Shown here piece by piece: positions 48,129-48,961 of a stretch of DNA of 48,961 nt. Made by a program: the position numbers and the translations under genes. Within the stretch, counting starts at the first letter, position 1; every line of letters begins with the position of its first letter. This stretch comes from Pelargonium nanum (lineage: Eukaryota > Streptophyta > Magnoliopsida > Geraniales > Geraniaceae): NCBI GenBank assembly GCA_036897485.1, contig JAYMTF010000154.1, positions 1-48,961 on the forward strand, in the 5' to 3' direction. A model generated the notes under the pieces. That model was not told the origin of the DNA. It ran no database searches and worked only from the letters and a program-made list of their open reading frames with translations.

Positions 48129-48218
48129 TACTAAAGAGCAAGAAAATGGCACAATAAGAGATGAGAAAATTTGCTCTCGGGAGTGTTACTTGTGAGTGTG
48201 CTACGTCTGTTCCATGTA

Positions 48219-48226
48219 CTTATATA
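48219..48226 (-). promoter_or_regulatory. TATA box of dirigent gene 2
   Basis: On the minus strand TATATAAG lies about 91 bp upstream of the ATG at 48128, a normal TATA position. The gene therefore has its own core promoter. Confidence 0.6.
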
Positions 48227-48414
48227 GAGTAAAAATCACTGGGTTAAGGGTTTTAGTACAAATCTTAGGGTAAAAGAAGGAGATTGGCTAAAACGTTAGT
48301 AACAAAGTAAAAAAATGGATGGAGAGCCCTAGAATTGATTCTTGCATGCATTGCTATTTGCGCGAGTTAGTATATTATTAAGGATTGCTTGAACAAGACA
48401 AGCATTTTTGTTAC

Positions 48415-48580
48415 GGTAAATATTCCAGCCAAATAAATCCATGAGAGAAGGAGATAAGTTTAGTTTGGAGGCTTGTAATGAAAGTCTAATTCATGACAAG
48501 AAGATAAACATATTTAAACTGATAATCCATGGTAAATATTCCAACCAAATAAAGCCATGAGAGAAGGAGATAAATTTACT
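48415..48580 (+). repeat. 50-bp direct repeat pair
   Basis: Copies at 48415-48464 and 48531-48580 (spacing 116 bp) share 46 of 50 bases, starting GGTAAATATTCCA and including CCATGAGAGAAGGAGATAA. They lie 290-450 bp upstream of dirigent gene 2, in its presumed promoter. Confidence 0.85.
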
Positions 48581-48961
48581 GTGCAATTCAAGAATATTTA
48601 TCACTCTAAAATTGGGTAATTCATCTGCAAACACATGTGGGTAGGTGCTAATTTTACATGGATAAAATAAATCATTTGAGAACGTTAGTATAATAATAGT
48701 CTCTCTCCCATGTGCAGAATTGTTCTTCATCAATGTTCAAAATGCATTTAAGAAAAATACATGAGAAAATGCAAATCACTTCCCAAATTTTTATCAATGA
48801 ATATGTTTTACTCTGTTCGTTTTAAATACCCTACTAACCGGATCTAGTAACAGGGGTGGCGGGGCAGTTGCTTCTACTGAACTTTTTGTTGTTGAAAATT
48901 TATCATGTATTTTTATTGATTTTTATTTTTATCCCTACTATTTTTCAAATTTTGCCCCATT

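Larger units (their letters stand above)
48129..48961. other. Promoter side of dirigent gene 2 and window edge
   Basis: Upstream DNA of dirigent gene 2. It includes a 50-bp direct repeat pair (48415 and 48531) and, at 48851, a CAGGGGTGGCGGGGCAG word that may be the tip of a transposon running out of the window. No gene seen. Confidence 0.5.

Overview
The window is nuclear DNA of a dicot plant. It is AT-rich between genes. The genes are split by GT-AG introns and encode plant-only families: plant reticulon, chloroplast CPBP protease, HAK/KUP and ALMT transporters, chloroplast GDT1/PAM71 transporter and dirigent proteins. A tRNA-Gly gene and small DNA-transposon and SINE relics are also present. 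The species cannot be fixed from the sequence. Family order recalls a eudicot, possibly an asterid. No bacterial, organellar or viral segment was recognised.

Layout, left to right: a reticulon-like gene (+, 1228-2966); a large AAA-ATPase gene of the DAA1/MSP1-like group (-, 4435-11246) with a non-autonomous hAT element in intron 1; a CPBP/CAAX-type chloroplast protease gene (-, 13122-15839) with a SINE in intron 2; a KUP4-like potassium transporter gene (-, 17407-22392) that has lost two signature motifs; tRNA-Gly(UCC) (-, 23380-23451); an ALMT anion channel gene (+, 25470-27850); a Cys/His-repeat protein gene often mislabelled WRKY (-, 28659-30698, with a 2.2-kb 5'-UTR intron); a PAM71/GDT1-like thylakoid Mn/Ca transporter gene (-, 36825-41630); two tandem copies of a small unrecognised protein gene (+, 42261-42536 and 44263-44520); and two intronless dirigent genes (-, 44828-45400 and 47568-48128).

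Splice sites were read by eye. In every multi-exon gene the joined exon lengths come to a whole number of codons without an internal stop, which supports the models: 257, 834, 366, 776, 544 and 363 aa. From memory, the order reticulon, DAA1 AAA-ATPase, Cys/His-repeat protein, PAM71, dirigent matches the Arabidopsis block around At1g64090-At1g64160. The protease, KUP, tRNA and ALMT genes would then be extra or lost loci. The genes do not form one pathway. They are independently promoted housekeeping, ion-transport and cell-wall/lignan genes.

The points most worth a second look are the diverged KUP transporter, the tandem small-gene pair of unknown function, the dirigent gene followed by a 33-nt poly(A) tract, and two clean transposition scars (hAT with 8-bp and SINE with 12-bp target duplications).
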